From: JACQSR01 sp042577505 | Lineage (GTDB): Archaea > Nanobdellota > Nanobdellia > Woesearchaeales > JACQSR01 | Direction of reading: 5' to 3' | Length of the DNA: 64,000 nucleotides | Assembly: GCA_042577505.1 (NCBI GenBank) | Contig: JBHPEA010000001.1 | Coordinates: 1-64,000, forward strand | In this document: piece by piece, positions 62,277 to 64,000 of the stretch | Layout of the letters: every line of letters starts with the position of its first letter | How positions within the stretch are numbered: position 1 is the stretch's first letter | Notes under the pieces: model-generated | The model's database searches: none | What the model saw: the letters and a program-made list of their open reading frames with translations, nothing else | What the model was told of the DNA's origin: nothing | Program-made: the position numbers and the translations under genes

Positions 62277-62765
62277 ATGAAAGAGGTTCGACCAGATATA
62301 AGGGGAGCAATGCTCGTAGAAGGAGTAAAATCACTAGCTCCAGTATTATTGATAGTATTGGTCATAGTAATATCGAAATTGTTCGGTATAACTGACATAA
62401 TTGCCGATGCTGGAATAATAACAGAGTACTTCCCTAATATGGGTGGTTTAGCAAACACGGCTATCATGATGGTTGTCATCGTGGTGGTAATGATATTAGC
62501 GCTTGTGTTTATGTCAACAAGAAACACAAGGTATGAACTATATCCAGACAGAATTATTGAGTATAAAGGATTACTCAAAGAAAAAGCAGGTATGGAAATT
62601 CCGATATCAAACATCGCAAGGACTACAATCAAGATGTACCCTTTTGTTAACATTGGAAAAATCAAACTCGAACTTTCGGGAATGGAAAAAGAAAGCAAAA
62701 ATTTAGATTACATCGAAAATCCAACCGAAATCACACAAGAAATTGAGGCATTGAAAGGAAAATGA
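62277..62765 (+). CDS. Membrane protein with bacterial PH-like domain
   Basis: Two hydrophobic segments (about 21-38 and 59-82), then an 80-residue domain resembling the bPH_2/YdbT family: STRNTRYELYPDRIIEYKG, then IPISNIARTTIKMYP. The start is ATG 62277; the frame is open upstream but through the tRNA. It is inserted between the tRNA and rpl18e in an otherwise conserved operon and overlaps rpl18e by 4 nt, so it is co-transcribed with the ribosomal genes. Function unknown. Confidence 0.72.
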   Translation: MKEVRPDIRGAMLVEGVKSLAPVLLIVLVIVISKLFGITDIIADAGIITEYFPNMGGLANTAIMMVVIVVVMILALVFMSTRNTRYELYPDRIIEYKGLLKEKAGMEIPISNIARTTIKMYPFVNIGKIKLELSGMEKESKNLDYIENPTEITQEIEALKGK

Positions 62766-63124
62766 AAAAAACAGGATCTTCAAACGAACACCTGATGGGA
62801 CTTATTGCTAGTTTGAAGAAGGCTTCAATTGAGCAAAATAATAATTTATGGAAAAGAATCGCAACAGATTTAGAAAAACCTTCAAGAAAAAGAAGATCTA
62901 TTAACTTAGGAAAAATTGCAAAAGTATCTAAAGAAAATGATCATATAATAGTTCCTGGAAAAGTATTAGGGAGTGGAAATTTACCTCATAAACTTACCAT
63001 TTCTGCTTTCCAATTCTCAGGAAGCGCATTAGAAAAACTCCAACAAATCGGAGCTTCAATAGTCCCACTTAATGATTTATTAAAAGAAAAACCAAATGGA
63101 AAAAAACTTAGAATTATAGGTTAA
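62762..63124 (+). CDS. rpl18e: 50S ribosomal protein L18e
   Basis: eL18, found in archaea and eukaryotes only. 120 aa, with NNLWKRIATDLEKPSRKRRSINLGKI near the N-terminus and VPGKVLGSGNLPHKLTISAF in the middle; each is given by its ends since they are long. Position between rpoD and rpl13 matches the standard archaeal order. Its start overlaps the PH-like gene and it is followed 1 nt later by rpl13. Confidence 0.95.
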   Translation: MKKTGSSNEHLMGLIASLKKASIEQNNNLWKRIATDLEKPSRKRRSINLGKIAKVSKENDHIIVPGKVLGSGNLPHKLTISAFQFSGSALEKLQQIGASIVPLNDLLKEKPNGKKLRIIG

Positions 63125-63125
63125 A

Positions 63126-63542
63126 ATGATAATCGACGCAAATAACAAAATCGTAGGAAGAATTGCAACAGTAGCTGCTAAAGCCTCTTTATTAGGTGAG
63201 AATGTAGACATTGTTAACTGCGAAAATTCATTTGTATCTGGGAATAAATATTCAGTAATTAAAGATTTTGAACACAAAAGAGAAAGAGGAAGCATGGCAA
63301 AAGGACCTTTTTGGCCAAGAAACCCAGAGAGGGTTGTAAGGAGAATAATCAGGGGCATGTTACCTTATAAGGCGGAAAGAGGAAGGAAAGCTTTCGAGAG
63401 GATTAAGTGCTATGTCGGAGTTCCGGATGGTATGGATATTACCAACTCAGAGAAAGTTAAGGGAGCTGAGATAACCAAATTGAAAACATTAAATTATATT
63501 CAACTAAAAGACGTTTGTAAACAACTAGGTGCAAAAATATGA
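63126..63542 (+). CDS. rpl13: 50S ribosomal protein L13
   Basis: uL13, 138 aa, in the archaeal form. DANNKIVGRIATVAAKASLLG at the start, then the basic region KRERGSMAKGPFWPRNPERV and IRGMLPYKAERGRKAFERIK. The gene start is 1 nt after the rpl18e stop. Its end overlaps rps9 by 4 nt. Confidence 0.96.
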   Translation: MIIDANNKIVGRIATVAAKASLLGENVDIVNCENSFVSGNKYSVIKDFEHKRERGSMAKGPFWPRNPERVVRRIIRGMLPYKAERGRKAFERIKCYVGVPDGMDITNSEKVKGAEITKLKTLNYIQLKDVCKQLGAKI

Positions 63543-63937
63543 AGACAATAGTTACATCGGGAAAAAGAAAGCGAGCAATAGCAAGAGTTGCATTAAAAGA
63601 AGGTACTGGAAAATTAAGAGTAAACAACCTATCTATTGATAATTTCAAACCTACTATGTATAAATTGAAAATTCAAGAACCATTGCTAATAGCATCAGAC
63701 ATAAGTCCTAAAATTGATATTGAAGTTAATATTAATGGCGGCGGAATGAGTTCACAAGCAGATGCTGCAAGGTTAGGTATAGCTAAAGCACTAGTTCAAT
63801 ATTCAAAAGGAGATAAATTGAAAGAAACATTCCTTAATTATGATAGAACTTTGTTAGTAGGAGATGTTAGGCGTAAAGAAGTTTGCAAACCTAACGACTC
63901 TAAAGCTCGTGCTAAGAGGCAGAAGAGTTACAGATAG
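63539..63937 (+). CDS. rps9: 30S ribosomal protein S9
   Basis: uS9, 132 aa. TSGKRKRAIARVALKEGTGKL opens the sequence, NGGGMSSQADAARLGIAKAL is the central signature, and the tail RDVRRKEVCKPNDSKARAKR type (here GDVRRKEVCK, then KARAKRQKSYR) reaches the P-site tRNA. The family order predicts rpoN next, but the 63 bases after the stop show no start for it. Confidence 0.96.
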   Translation: MKTIVTSGKRKRAIARVALKEGTGKLRVNNLSIDNFKPTMYKLKIQEPLLIASDISPKIDIEVNINGGGMSSQADAARLGIAKALVQYSKGDKLKETFLNYDRTLLVGDVRRKEVCKPNDSKARAKRQKSYR

Positions 63938-64000
63938 TTAGTCTTTAATTAGTAGTAACACACAGATTATTCTTTACTTCGAAAGTACCCACAGGACATT

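Noticed and set aside
63938..64000. Start of rpoN after rps9
   Set aside because: Expected from operon order, but no start codon followed by the RpoN N-terminus is present before the window ends.

Overview
The window is archaeal. It has TATA boxes (TTTAAA or TTTATAWA cores) 24 to 29 nt before leaderless start codons, an archaeal ribosomal/RNA-polymerase operon (rps13, rps4, rps11, rpoD, rpl18e, rpl13, rps9), and archaeal PAN, Hjc, FEN1, RFC small subunit, EndA, Trm5, pelota and archaeal-type PheRS and TyrRS. Base composition is AT-rich. There are many small orphan genes and many secreted Cys-rich or lipoprotein-like proteins with MopE or TSP3 calcium motifs. This fits a DPANN-type lineage such as Woesearchaeota or Pacearchaeota; that placement is inference.

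Layout. 1-5 kb: end of an arginine block (argH), pheS-pheT and pcm. 5-8.3 kb: three tandem secreted esterase paralogues, each with its own promoter. 8.3-22.5 kb: a nearly complete bacterial-style shikimate/Phe/Tyr pathway. Seven overlapping genes (split transketolase, transaldolase, DAHP synthase, aroB, fused aroDE, aroA) form a tight operon, followed on the same strand by aroK, aroC, tyrA and pheA mixed with unrelated genes. No chorismate mutase or aromatic aminotransferase is seen here. 22.8-34 kb: accessory region with small orphans, a TrmB-family regulator, secreted TolB-like and glycoside-hydrolase-like proteins that share a Cys-rich module, a solo Cas4-like nuclease, and two copies of a 71-nt structured non-coding RNA. 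34-51 kb: housekeeping genes (TyrRS, M16, M24 and M29 peptidases, PAN, RNase Z, Hjc, LigD phosphoesterase, EndA, FEN1, Trm5, RFC), a RelE-like toxin pair and several orphans. 51.4-58.1 kb: a one-strand surface cluster made of a pilin-like protein, a large membrane protein and three paralogous lipoproteins. 58.2-64 kb: pelota and the ribosomal operon, which contains an intron-bearing tRNA-Leu.

The best candidate for something undescribed is the pair of minus-strand RNAs at 25081-25151 and 26873-26943. Their cores match at 58 of 59 positions, while the closing helices differ by compensatory changes. Each folds into a canonical kink-turn. Each has an archaeal TATA box 27 nt before the 5' end of its helix, and each lies 82-83 nt from the start of a divergent gene. 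Flanking DNA is not obviously similar. Other notable items are a 14-nt intron in the T-loop of tRNA-Leu(GAG), a repeat translated in two frames by overlapping rps4 and rps11, a palindrome covering the TATA box of the aromatic operon, and the pilin/lipoprotein surface cluster.

Intergenic stretches over 300 bases are 22493-22816 (operator and inverted repeats) and 24846-25234 (long TrmB leader plus the first structured RNA). The last 63 bases (63938-64000) show no feature I can support.
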